This document shows positions 8,399 to 17,361 of a stretch of 64,000 nucleotides of DNA, piece by piece (position 1 is the first letter of the stretch; every line of letters starts with the position of its first letter). Below the pieces are notes generated by a model. The model was given only the letters and a program-made list of their open reading frames with translations. It ran no database searches and was not told where the DNA came from. A program made the position numbers and the translations under genes. This stretch comes from Colwellia hornerae (lineage in GTDB: Bacteria; Pseudomonadota; Gammaproteobacteria; Enterobacterales; Alteromonadaceae): the NCBI RefSeq assembly GCF_007954355.1, contig NZ_VOLR01000021.1:1-64000 (forward strand), read 5' to 3'.

Positions 8399-9718
8399 CT
8401 AAATATGTTTAATATAGACCTTAGATTTTCGTTGAAAATTATAGAGCTGTTTTTTACCTTCAGGTAAATCTTCCATTGAACTTTCAATAAAACCTTGTTC
8501 ACGAAACCAATGACCACTGACCGTTGTTAAGACAAATAAAGAGCTTAAGTCTTGCTCAAAAGCTTTAACTTCTAAGGCATTCATCAAGCGCTCGCCGCGA
8601 TTACCATTACGATAATCGGGGTGAATCGCCACACAGGCTATTTCACCTGAACCTGCTTCGGGATAAGGATATAAAGCAGCACAAGCAATAATAACATCTT
8701 CCTTTTTAAGTACCGTAAAGCGATCAATTTCAACTTCAAGTAGTTCACGCGAGCGTTTAACCAAAATACCTTCCTCTTCTAGAGGTGCAATCAGTTCTAA
8801 AATACCACCGACATCATCGATACTGGCCGTACAAACTTCTTCTGCATGATCTTTGGCTATTAAAGTACCTGCGCCATCACGGGTGAATAACTCTTGTAAT
8901 AAAGCACTGTCACTTTGGTAGCTCACGCAATGACAACGTTCTACACCATTTTCTCCGCTCTGAATAATGGCTCGTAGTAATAATTGTCGGACATGACAAT
9001 CTTTATCATCCAATAATGTTTTAACTCGGCGCACACTACAACTACGAATAAGCTCACCGGATTCATCAATTAAACCATCCTCTTGAGTAAAGGTAATTAA
9101 TTTATCCGCTTTAAGGGCGAGCGCTGTTTTAGTGGCAACATCTTCAAGGGCTAAGTTAAATACCTCGCCGGTAGAAGAATAACCAATCGGCGATAATACC
9201 ACTATCGAGCCATAATCAAGCTGAGTATGAATACCGACCGCATCGATTCTTCTTACGCTCCCGGTATACTTATAGTCGATGCCATCACGCACCCCTATTG
9301 GTTTAGCAATAACAAAGTTTCCGGTGCTAACCCGAATTCGCGAACCATGCATAGGCGAATTAACTAGGCCCATAGTGAGCAAAGCCTCAATATGCAAGCG
9401 CAATGAACCGGTTGCATCCTTTACCGCAACCAGGGTTTCAGCATCGGTGACTCTAATATTATTTTCAATATGACGCGTAATGTTACGCTGCTCCATACGT
9501 TCTTCTATCTGTGGTCTAGCGCCATGAACTAAAACTAACTTAACACCCAAGCTACGCAACAAAGCAATATCATGAATAATATTGGCAAAATTTGGGTGAA
9601 GCACGGCTTCGCCACCAAACATAAGTACCACTGTTTTTCCACGATGCGCATTAATATAGGGCGCAGCATTTCTAAACCATTTAACATAATTTTGATCGTT
9701 ATTATTGATGCTATCCAT
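8399..9718 (-). CDS. argA: N-acetylglutamate synthase (amino-acid N-acetyltransferase)
   Basis: ArgA transfers acetyl from acetyl-CoA to glutamate, the first step of arginine synthesis. The 439-residue product has the classical two-domain form: an N-terminal amino-acid-kinase-like domain (VVLMFGGEAVLHPNF, then LVLVHGARPQIEERM) that normally carries the arginine feedback site, and a C-terminal GNAT acetyltransferase domain (about 290-430) with the acetyl-CoA loop HPDYRNGNRGERLM. It follows argH(A) by about 105 bp on the same strand. A second acetyltransferase domain is fused to ArgH just upstream, so this organism may have two sources of the activity. Confidence 0.95.
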   Translation of the reverse strand: MDSINNNDQNYVKWFRNAAPYINAHRGKTVVLMFGGEAVLHPNFANIIHDIALLRSLGVKLVLVHGARPQIEERMEQRNITRHIENNIRVTDAETLVAVKDATGSLRLHIEALLTMGLVNSPMHGSRIRVSTGNFVIAKPIGVRDGIDYKYTGSVRRIDAVGIHTQLDYGSIVVLSPIGYSSTGEVFNLALEDVATKTALALKADKLITFTQEDGLIDESGELIRSCSVRRVKTLLDDKDCHVRQLLLRAIIQSGENGVERCHCVSYQSDSALLQELFTRDGAGTLIAKDHAEEVCTASIDDVGGILELIAPLEEEGILVKRSRELLEVEIDRFTVLKKEDVIIACAALYPYPEAGSGEIACVAIHPDYRNGNRGERLMNALEVKAFEQDLSSLFVLTTVSGHWFREQGFIESSMEDLPEGKKQLYNFQRKSKVYIKHI

Positions 9719-9823
9719 TATCTGAGTTGTAACTACCTATTTGTTTATCGCAAGCGCTAAGCGCGCTTACGATTTTAGCTAACGTGAATACTTTGCCTAA
9801 ATCAGTTTAAACGACTACTGAAA

Positions 9824-11767
9824 TTATGCCTGTTGAGGCTGACTGAGTATGTATTCCATAGCGACTTCGTCAGCAGGGTCTTTATGCGGGCTAGGTTCGC
9901 TGTCTTCAATAATATTATCTGCTAGTGAACTTTTATCAATTAAGTTAAAACCAAGTTGCTGAAAATATTGTGGAATATAAGTTAAAACAATAATTTGCTC
10001 TAATTCCATTTGATAAGCGAACTCTAACAAATATTGAATAAGTGCTTTGCCTTGACCTTGCTGCTGAGCATCATCTTGTAAAACAACTGAGCGTATTTCA
10101 GCTAAACCTGTTTGATAGATATACAGTGATGCACTGCCAACAACTTTACCGTCAAGCTCAGCAACAACAAAATTCTGAATGTCATGAATAATATTGTCAC
10201 GTGACCGTGGCAGTATTTCACCTTTATCGGCCCAAAAATTAGTCAGTTGATAAATACTGTCAACATCAGACATTCTCGCTCGACGAACCGACATCGCGGC
10301 AGCACGCTGGGCGTTTAAACGCTGTTTTACTTGCTTTAATGCCCTTTGAATTCTTTGTTTACCTGGCGCACCAACAACTTGCTCATTTAAGATAGCTTCA
10401 TTGCCAGACTGCGTAGTCGCCAGCGCTTTTTCAACTTGTGAACGGGAAGTACCGCCGAGCGCTTCACGTTTATTAAGCGTCGATTCAATAGAAAGATGCT
10501 GATAAACATCTTGCTCAATTCTATCGCTGAATGCTTGTAGTTGGCTTATCGTTAAGTCTTCTAAAGGTACACCTTTATCAATAGCGGCTAAGACGACTTC
10601 ACCAACAATATGATGTGCTTCACGAAATGGAATATCTTTACCGACGAGATAGTCAGCAAGCTCAGTGGCATTGGCATAGCCTTGCTGGGCCGCCGCCAAT
10701 GTCCTTGAGCGATTTACTTTCAAACCATCAGCAACAAGTACGGCCATTTCCATACATTCTTGCCACGTATCGAGCGCGTCAAATAAACCTTCTTTGTCTT
10801 CTTGCATATCTTTATTATAGGCAAGCGCCAACGCTTTCATGGTGGTTAACATTCCCGTTAAAGCGCCAAAAACACGCCCTGATTTACCACGAATAAGTTC
10901 ACAGGCATCAGGATTTTTCTTCTGAGGCATTAATGATGAACCCGAGCTCACCAAATCACTCATTTCTACAAACCCAGCTTCACCTGAATTATAAAAAATT
11001 AAATCTTCAGCAAAGCGTGACAAATGCATCATTGAAATACTGGCTGAGGCCAACAATTCAATGACATGATCGCGGTCAGAAACGGCATCAAGACTGTTCA
11101 TGGTGGCAGTTCTAAAACCTAAACGACTTGCCAGTGCGTTTCTGTCAATCGGATACGCGGTACCCGCTAAGGCGCCAGAGCCGAGTGGCGAAACATCTAA
11201 ACGATAAAGCGCATCTTTTAAACGGCCGATATCACGATTAAACATTTCTACATACGCTAAACACCAGTGACCAAAAGTTATTGGCTGCGCTCTTTGTAAA
11301 TGGGTATAACCCGGTAATACCGTATCTTTTTCACGTTCGGCTAAATTCATCATCGCTTGTTGTAAATTAACAAGAGCAAACAGTAAATCGCCGCCCTTTT
11401 CTTTACACCAGAGTTTTAAATCAGTCGCTACTTGGTCATTACGGCTACGCCCGGTATGAAGCTTCTTCCCTAAGTCACCGGTTTTTTCAATTAGCTGGAT
11501 CTCTACCCAACTATGAATATCTTCAGCATCAGACAACAATATTTGTTGCGGATTTTCTTCTACCGACGCTTTTAATTCTTGCAGCGCTGCCGTTAAGCGA
11601 ACAAGTTCATCACCGTCAATAACACCTACTTCATGAATAGCCTGTGCCCAAGCGATTGAGCCGACAATGTCTTGCACTGCCATGCGGTAATCTACCGGCA
11701 ATGAGTCATTAAACTTCTTAAATTGTAAACTCGCTTTTTCTTTAAAGCGTCCGCCCCATAAAGCCAT
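9824..11767 (-). CDS. argH: Argininosuccinate lyase fused to a GNAT acetyltransferase, ArgH(A)
   Basis: The N-terminal part (about 1-460) is argininosuccinate lyase, which splits argininosuccinate into arginine and fumarate. It shows the fumarase-superfamily signature [12 protein letters not shown] and HTGRSRNDQ. After a short linker a GNAT domain follows (about 490-640; [20 protein letters not shown] at its start, [18 protein letters not shown] as the acetyl-CoA loop). The total of 647 residues matches the ArgH(A) fusions known from Moritella and Vibrio, where the extra domain can provide N-acetylglutamate synthase activity. It is the last gene of argCBFGH(A), two bases after argG. Confidence 0.95.
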   Translation of the reverse strand: MALWGGRFKEKASLQFKKFNDSLPVDYRMAVQDIVGSIAWAQAIHEVGVIDGDELVRLTAALQELKASVEENPQQILLSDAEDIHSWVEIQLIEKTGDLGKKLHTGRSRNDQVATDLKLWCKEKGGDLLFALVNLQQAMMNLAEREKDTVLPGYTHLQRAQPITFGHWCLAYVEMFNRDIGRLKDALYRLDVSPLGSGALAGTAYPIDRNALASRLGFRTATMNSLDAVSDRDHVIELLASASISMMHLSRFAEDLIFYNSGEAGFVEMSDLVSSGSSLMPQKKNPDACELIRGKSGRVFGALTGMLTTMKALALAYNKDMQEDKEGLFDALDTWQECMEMAVLVADGLKVNRSRTLAAAQQGYANATELADYLVGKDIPFREAHHIVGEVVLAAIDKGVPLEDLTISQLQAFSDRIEQDVYQHLSIESTLNKREALGGTSRSQVEKALATTQSGNEAILNEQVVGAPGKQRIQRALKQVKQRLNAQRAAAMSVRRARMSDVDSIYQLTNFWADKGEILPRSRDNIIHDIQNFVVAELDGKVVGSASLYIYQTGLAEIRSVVLQDDAQQQGQGKALIQYLLEFAYQMELEQIIVLTYIPQYFQQLGFNLIDKSSLADNIIEDSEPSPHKDPADEVAMEYILSQPQQA

Positions 11768-11769
11768 GA

Positions 11770-13041
11770 CTATTTTTCCTTATGCTTTAACACAGTATCT
11801 TTTTGCGAAAGTGCGGTGATCCTACTCGACAAGCTAAATAAACGAATAAACCCTTCGGCATGTTTTTGGTCATAAACATCGTCAGCACCAAAAGTAGCAA
11901 ACGCTTCAGAATACAAACTATTTGGCGAGCGACGTTGTATCACTTGCGCCATGCCTTTATATAATTTAACAACAACATCACCGGTTAGCTTTTCGGCAAA
12001 AGAGGCAGCAGAAGCCAATTGAGCTTTAGCCAGCGGGGTAAACCAGCGACCATCATAAATAACGTGTGAAAATTCAAGGCCAACAGATTCACGATATTTA
12101 AGCGATTCTTTATCGAGAATAAGCGATTCTAGGCCTTTATAAGCCGCCATTAAAATAGTACCGCCTGGCGTTTCATAGCAGCCACGAGATTTCATACCAA
12201 CCAAACGGTTTTCGACAATATCGATTCTACCGACACCGTGGGCAGCTCCTTTGGCATTTAAATACATTAACGCTTGATAAGCACCCGCACTGTTTTCCTG
12301 GCCATTACCAGAGAAGTCTATACCATCAATAGCCACCAGCTCACCGTCAGCAAAGCTTAATTGTACTTTTTCAGGCTCATCTGGCGCATCCATCGGATCA
12401 ACCGTCATGGTCCAGACTTCTTTTGATGGCTCACACCAAGGGTCTTCTAACTCACCGCCTTCATGAGAAATATGCCAAGCATTCGCATCACGACTGTAAA
12501 TTTTAGTCAATGACGCCGCACAAGGAATATTACGTTCGGCCAGATAATCAAGTAAGTCTTCACGTGAGACCATGTCCCACTCACGCCATGGCGCGATAAC
12601 AGTAAGCTCTGGCGCTAGTGCAGCAAAACAAGATTCAAAACGAACTTGGTCGTTGCCTTTACCCGTACAACCATGACACACGGCATCAGCACCCACTTTA
12701 AGAGCAATTTCTATGTGTGCTTTAGCAATAATAGGTCGTGCCATTGACGTACCTAATAAATATTGTCCTTCGTATACTGCACCGGTTTTTAAAATGGGGT
12801 AAATATACTCTTTTACGTATTCTTCTTTAAGATCAACTACGTAACATTCAGATGCTCCTGAAGCAATCGCCTTCTCTTTAACGCCTTCAAGCTCTTCATC
12901 ACCTTGACCGACATCAGCACAAAACGCGATAACCTCACAGCCTTGATAATTTTCTTTTAACCATGGGATAATCGCTGAGGTATCTAATCCACCAGAATAT
13001 GCTAATACTACTTTTTTGATTTGTTTTTTTGCTAAAGCCAT
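11770..13041 (-). CDS. argG: Argininosuccinate synthase
   Basis: ArgG condenses citrulline and aspartate with ATP to argininosuccinate. The 423-residue protein has the N-type ATP pyrophosphatase P-loop [11 protein letters not shown] near residue 14, the [16 protein letters not shown] segment that contacts substrate, and [15 protein letters not shown]. It sits between argF and argH in the operon, with 77 bp to argF and almost no gap to argH. Confidence 0.97.
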   Translation of the reverse strand: MALAKKQIKKVVLAYSGGLDTSAIIPWLKENYQGCEVIAFCADVGQGDEELEGVKEKAIASGASECYVVDLKEEYVKEYIYPILKTGAVYEGQYLLGTSMARPIIAKAHIEIALKVGADAVCHGCTGKGNDQVRFESCFAALAPELTVIAPWREWDMVSREDLLDYLAERNIPCAASLTKIYSRDANAWHISHEGGELEDPWCEPSKEVWTMTVDPMDAPDEPEKVQLSFADGELVAIDGIDFSGNGQENSAGAYQALMYLNAKGAAHGVGRIDIVENRLVGMKSRGCYETPGGTILMAAYKGLESLILDKESLKYRESVGLEFSHVIYDGRWFTPLAKAQLASAASFAEKLTGDVVVKLYKGMAQVIQRRSPNSLYSEAFATFGADDVYDQKHAEGFIRLFSLSSRITALSQKDTVLKHKEK

Positions 13042-13118
13042 TGTCTTATTCCTACCTAATCTTGATAAATTGTCATACTGAATGTATTTCAGCTGCTGAC
13101 CTAATATTTTCTACGCTA

Positions 13119-14069
13119 TTATTTAGCTAATAAGGTAACCAGTACCGCATTTTGTGCCCACATTCTATTTTCTGCTGCTTGGAAAACTACCGACATTTCA
13201 CTGTCAAAAAGTGCGGTTGTTATTTCTTCTTCTAAGTGTGCTGGTTGGCAATGCATCACAATACTGGCACCACTGTTTTTCATCATTTGATGGTTTACTT
13301 GATAAGGGGCAAACTTTTCTAAAAGTGCCGCTTTTTTACTGGCGTCTTCAAAGCCCATTGATACCCAAGTATCGGTATAAATAGCATCTTGCTGCCCTAA
13401 AGTATCAATATTTGAGGTAAGTACCAACTTACTTCCTGACTTATCTGCAAAAGCTTTTGCTTTTTCAAATAAATCATTCTTTGGCTCATGTCCGGCCGGA
13501 CAAACCAAGGTAAAATCAACCCCTAAGATTGCAGCCATAAACATCAACGAGTTGGAAACATTGTTACCATCGCCAATATAAGCGAGCTTGACCTTTGTTA
13601 AGTCTGTGCCTTTACCTATAACAAAATGCTCTTGCAAGGTAACAAAATCTGCTAACGCTTGGCACGGATGATAAATATCACACAAGGCATTGATCACCGG
13701 AATACTGGCATGCTCAGCTAAACCTTCAATGGCACTATTTTCAAAAACACGCGCAACAATAGCATCGGCATAACAAGAAAGATTTTTAGCGTAATCACTG
13801 ACTCTTTCGCGCTCGCCTAGTTTGCCATTTTGCTGACCTAAATATAGCGCATGGCCGCCTAATTTGTTAATACCCATGTCAAAACTTACGTGCGTTCTTA
13901 ATGAAGGTTTCTCAAAAATCATCACTACAGATTTACCCGCTAAGGCTTTACTGTAATCGCCAGGGTGGTTTTTAATTTTTATTGCTAAAGCAATAAGATC
14001 TATTATTTGTGTTTTAGTTAGCTGATCATCCGCTAAAAAATTTTCTAATTTTGTCGGTACTGATGACAT
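13119..14069 (-). CDS. argF: Ornithine carbamoyltransferase
   Basis: ArgF joins carbamoyl phosphate to ornithine to give citrulline. The 316-residue product has the carbamoyl-phosphate loop as EKPSLRTHVSFDMG, where many relatives have STRTR. It has the ornithine-closing loop as WVSMGFE. The catalytic cysteine motif reads HCQPAH rather than the common HCLP. The SMG loop supports ornithine rather than acetyl- or succinyl-ornithine as substrate, and its place between argB and argG in a full arg cluster agrees. The altered cysteine motif is noted as a finding. Confidence 0.93.
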   Translation of the reverse strand: MSSVPTKLENFLADDQLTKTQIIDLIALAIKIKNHPGDYSKALAGKSVVMIFEKPSLRTHVSFDMGINKLGGHALYLGQQNGKLGERERVSDYAKNLSCYADAIVARVFENSAIEGLAEHASIPVINALCDIYHPCQALADFVTLQEHFVIGKGTDLTKVKLAYIGDGNNVSNSLMFMAAILGVDFTLVCPAGHEPKNDLFEKAKAFADKSGSKLVLTSNIDTLGQQDAIYTDTWVSMGFEDASKKAALLEKFAPYQVNHQMMKNSGASIVMHCQPAHLEEEITTALFDSEMSVVFQAAENRMWAQNAVLVTLLAK

Positions 14070-14118
14070 AATGCGTCCTATCCGAAAAGTCGGTAAGTTA
14101 AACGTGACTTAAATATTT

Positions 14119-14913
14119 CTAATGTGGCTGAATGCGTGTGCCGATTGCATCACCCTTTATTAAATTGATGATTTGCTCAGGCGACTGCCAACTGGCAACC
14201 GCGATACTTCGTCGCAACTGACTTGCGGCATGCAGGGCTGCATTCACTTTTGCGGTCATGCCGCCAGCAATAACACCTTGCTCTATTAACGTATTAGCCT
14301 GAGTTTTACTCAATGAGGCGATATATTCGCCACGCGCATCTTTTACACCATTGACGTCGGTAAGTAACAACAACTCAGCATTTAATAACTGACAAATAGC
14401 GACAGCGGCATCATCCGCATTTACATTGACCAATTCGCCACTGGCTAATGAGCCAATCGAAGAAATAATCGGTAAGAAGTTTGCGCTAAGTAAGGTATCG
14501 AGTAATTTACTATTTTGAGCATCAGGTTCGCCGACCATACCTAGGCCTTTTTCGCTTAACTTACATGAGACCATATCACCATCGAGAAGTGATAAGCCAA
14601 CCGCTTGCATATGTAAGCTTACTGCAGTAGCAACAATCGCTTTATTGACACTGCCGGCTAATGCGCCAGCAATCAAGGGCATTTGTGCTTGAGGTGTCAC
14701 CCGTAAACCGTGTTTTTTCTCAGTAGTAAAGCCTGCTTGGCTGAGCATGTCATCAACCACACAACCACCACCATGAACTAAAACTACCGCTTGGCCCTTT
14801 AATGAAGCAATAATTTTTAATAAATCGGTTAAGGCATCTTGTTTTTCAAGAATAGCGCCACCAATTTTAATCACTAACGGCTTACGAACTTTGCGACAGA
14901 TTGACTTAGTCAT
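14119..14913 (-). CDS. argB: Acetylglutamate kinase
   Basis: ArgB phosphorylates N-acetylglutamate. The product of about 264 residues has the amino-acid-kinase fold signatures VIKIGGAIL and VLVHGGGCVVDDML near the start, LLLTDVNGVKDARGE in the middle and GGMTAKVNAALHA near the end. I use the ATG at 14913, whose A and T lie in a TAATG overlap with the stop of argC. A GTG six bases earlier is possible. The compact E. coli-like size suggests a form without the N-terminal helix of arginine-inhibited hexameric kinases. Confidence 0.95.
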   Translation of the reverse strand: MTKSICRKVRKPLVIKIGGAILEKQDALTDLLKIIASLKGQAVVLVHGGGCVVDDMLSQAGFTTEKKHGLRVTPQAQMPLIAGALAGSVNKAIVATAVSLHMQAVGLSLLDGDMVSCKLSEKGLGMVGEPDAQNSKLLDTLLSANFLPIISSIGSLASGELVNVNADDAAVAICQLLNAELLLLTDVNGVKDARGEYIASLSKTQANTLIEQGVIAGGMTAKVNAALHAASQLRRSIAVASWQSPEQIINLIKGDAIGTRIQPH

Positions 14914-15947
14914 TAACACTTCCCCAACGTTACATTATGCAGCAAACTATACTCACTCGGTAAACCCAAAGAAATGTTTGCGCATTGTACGGCCTGTGAA
15001 GCAGCACCTTTTAATAAATTATCGATAGCGCAACTCACCACCACGACTTGTTTTTCTTCATCAACTTGCCAATGCACATCAGCAAACGGCGTGTTCGCGA
15101 CATTGTCTATTTTGGGCCAAGCCCCAGTTAACCGCACTAAAGGCTTATCTTGATAAGCGCTTAAAAAAGCGTCGTTAATTTGTTTGGTGGTAATACCGGC
15201 TTTAATTTGCAAAGTAACTGTCGCCAATAACCCTCTTTTATAAGGTGCAAGATGGGGATTAAAAATAACCGCTGCATTAGCTTCTTGGCTTATTTCTGGT
15301 TGATGTCTGTGCTGTAAAATATTGTATGGCGTTAAACTAACTTCATAAAAACTGGTCGCTAATGAGGCTTTTCTGCCTGCGCCACTGACGCCACTAATAC
15401 CATTGACAACAATAAGTGAGTTTTCAAGGTGATAATTATTTGCAGTAATCGGTTTAAGCGATAATAAACTCGCTGTCGGGTAACAGCCCGGTACGGCAAC
15501 TAATCGCGTATTAGCAATATCTTCTTGTTGCCATTCAGCTAAACCATATTTTGCTTGCGCAAGCGCCAATAAGTTTTTATGTTCAAAGCCGTAGAATGTT
15601 GGATAATCTTCACTATTTTTTAAACGAAAGCCACCAGAGAGATCGAAAACCTTAACACCCTGCTCAACAAAAGCTTGTGCCCAATCAGCACTAAATTCAT
15701 GGGGTGTTGCAAAAAAAACCGCATCAAGTTCTGGCACTTTTTCATCGAACCAAGGCTGTGAAAAACAAACTAAAGGTAAATCACATACGCCTAAATAACG
15801 CGGATGTAGTTGCGAGAATGTCATATCTGCCGAGCTACTGTGTTCTGAAACCAGTAAGTATTCCAGGGAAATTTTATCGTGCGCAGACAATAAATTTATA
15901 AGCTCAGCACCGACATAACCACTTGCTCCAATAACCGCGACTTTCAT
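14913..15947 (-). CDS. argC: N-acetyl-gamma-glutamyl-phosphate reductase
   Basis: ArgC reduces acetylglutamyl phosphate with NADPH to the semialdehyde. The 344-residue product begins with the Rossmann motif VAVIGASGYVGAELINLL, and the catalytic cysteine lies in VAVPGCYPTAS. It is the first gene of the minus-strand arg operon, divergent from argE with 185 bp between them, and is translationally coupled to argB. Confidence 0.96.
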   Translation of the reverse strand: MKVAVIGASGYVGAELINLLSAHDKISLEYLLVSEHSSSADMTFSQLHPRYLGVCDLPLVCFSQPWFDEKVPELDAVFFATPHEFSADWAQAFVEQGVKVFDLSGGFRLKNSEDYPTFYGFEHKNLLALAQAKYGLAEWQQEDIANTRLVAVPGCYPTASLLSLKPITANNYHLENSLIVVNGISGVSGAGRKASLATSFYEVSLTPYNILQHRHQPEISQEANAAVIFNPHLAPYKRGLLATVTLQIKAGITTKQINDAFLSAYQDKPLVRLTGAWPKIDNVANTPFADVHWQVDEEKQVVVVSCAIDNLLKGAASQAVQCANISLGLPSEYSLLHNVTLGKC

Positions 15948-16065
15948 ACAACCTCATCTATTAATTTTTTATTAACCTAAGCAAAGCAGAAAACAAATTA
16001 TTTTCAATAGCCTTCTCTATTTAGGTTATTTACACTAGAATAGGAAAATAACACCCAATGACTCG

Positions 16066-16114
16066 TTATGCAACAAATAAGCATAATTACCCATGGTTTT
16101 TTTATTTATTCATC
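16066..16114. promoter_or_regulatory. Possible ArgR-type operator region between argC and argE
   Basis: The divergent intergenic region holds an inverted repeat TTATGC-N9-GCATAA (16066-16086) and, 14 bases on, an AT-rich stretch with one good ARG half-site (ATTCA at 16108-16112). ARG boxes are imperfect 18-bp palindromes built on TGAAT/ATTCA and usually come in pairs in this position. The match here is only partial, so this is a suggestion rather than a firm site. Confidence 0.3.
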
Positions 16115-16132
16115 TTTTAACTGTGAGCCACT

Positions 16133-17281
16133 ATGAAAAATTTGCCCAACTTTACCGATTCATTAACACAACTAATTGCCAGTGCATCTATTAGCTCAAC
16201 ACAAGCGAGCTGGGATCAAGGGAATTTAGCGGTTATTCAACTATTGGCAAGCTGGTTTGAACAACTCGGTTTTAGTATCGACATTCAAGCGGTGCCAGAA
16301 ACGCGCAATAAATATAACTTATTAGCAAAACTCGGTAGTGGTACAGGAGGGTTGTTACTCGCAGGTCATAGTGACACTGTACCTTTTGATGAAAATCGTT
16401 GGCTGTCAGACCCATTAAAAATTGTTGATAGAGATAATAAGTTTTATGGTTTAGGCACGTGTGATATGAAAGGTTTTTTTGCTTTTATTTTACAAGTCTG
16501 TAAAGGGTTAACGGCAAAACAGTTAAAAAAACCACTTTATATTTTAGCGACCGCAGACGAAGAAACCACCATGGCTGGCGCACGTTTTTTCACCCAAAAT
16601 CAACAGATAAAACCCGATGTTGCCATTATTGGTGAGCCAACAAATTTGGTCCCTGTCATCATGCATAAAGGTCACATGTCTCACCGCATAACTATTCAGG
16701 GACAGTCAGGGCATTCAAGCAAACCAAGTTTAGGCGTAAATGCCATAGAAATTATCCACCAAGTGATTGGTCAATTAATGCAACTCAAAGAAAAATTGGC
16801 TCACAATTATAGTAATCAAGCCTTTGATGTAAAAGAGCCAACGCTTAATTTTGGCGCAATACACGGCGGGGACAATGCCAATAGAATTTGTGGTCACTGC
16901 GAGTTAGACATCGATATGCGTGCGCTACCTGGTATGAATGACAGCGAACTTATCTTACTACTCAGTGAAGCGTTAAAACCGTTGGCAGAAAAATACCCTA
17001 ATAGAATTTCATTTAGCGAGCTGGATCCGAGTTCACCCAGTTTTGAACAAAATAAAAACAGTGATTTTGTGACTGTAGCCGAAGAAATAAGTGGTCATTC
17101 ATGTTGTGCGGTAAACTATGCGACCGAAGCGCCATTTATTCAACAACTCGGTTGTCAAACTATCGTGTTAGGTCCTGGTTCCATTGATCAAGCGCATCAA
17201 CCTAATGAATTTCTAGCGCATAGCGAAATTGATAAAACGGAACAACTATTACTAAAAATGATCGAAAGATACTGTTTATAA
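16133..17281 (+). CDS. argE: Acetylornithine deacetylase
   Basis: ArgE removes the acetyl group from N-acetylornithine, completing the linear ornithine route. The 382-residue M20 metallopeptidase-family protein shows the metal-binding GHSDTVPFD (about residue 80), GTCDMKG, the catalytic glutamates in ATADEETTMAGA, and GEPTNLVPV. It is divergent from argCBFGH(A), as in Vibrio, Moritella and enteric bacteria. Confidence 0.96.
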   Translation: MKNLPNFTDSLTQLIASASISSTQASWDQGNLAVIQLLASWFEQLGFSIDIQAVPETRNKYNLLAKLGSGTGGLLLAGHSDTVPFDENRWLSDPLKIVDRDNKFYGLGTCDMKGFFAFILQVCKGLTAKQLKKPLYILATADEETTMAGARFFTQNQQIKPDVAIIGEPTNLVPVIMHKGHMSHRITIQGQSGHSSKPSLGVNAIEIIHQVIGQLMQLKEKLAHNYSNQAFDVKEPTLNFGAIHGGDNANRICGHCELDIDMRALPGMNDSELILLLSEALKPLAEKYPNRISFSELDPSSPSFEQNKNSDFVTVAEEISGHSCCAVNYATEAPFIQQLGCQTIVLGPGSIDQAHQPNEFLAHSEIDKTEQLLLKMIERYCL

Positions 17282-17285
17282 AGGT

Positions 17286-17318
17286 AAAAAAAAGCAAAGC
17301 TTTGACGCTTTGCTTTTT
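17286..17318. terminator. Bidirectional terminator between argE and fabY
   Basis: A 9-bp stem AAAGCAAAG/CTTTGCTTT (17291-17299 with 17308-17316) has an A-run on the left and a T-run on the right. It can end transcription of argE on the plus strand and of the convergent ketoacyl synthase gene on the minus strand. Confidence 0.8.
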
Positions 17319-17361
17319 CATTCTTTATTTAATATAACCTAATACAAGGGTTGAGTTATTG

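Noticed and set aside
9748..9770. Terminator between argH(A) and argA
   Set aside because: There is a GC-rich inverted repeat (AAGCGC/GCGCTT) but no T-run follows it on the minus strand, so I do not call a terminator.
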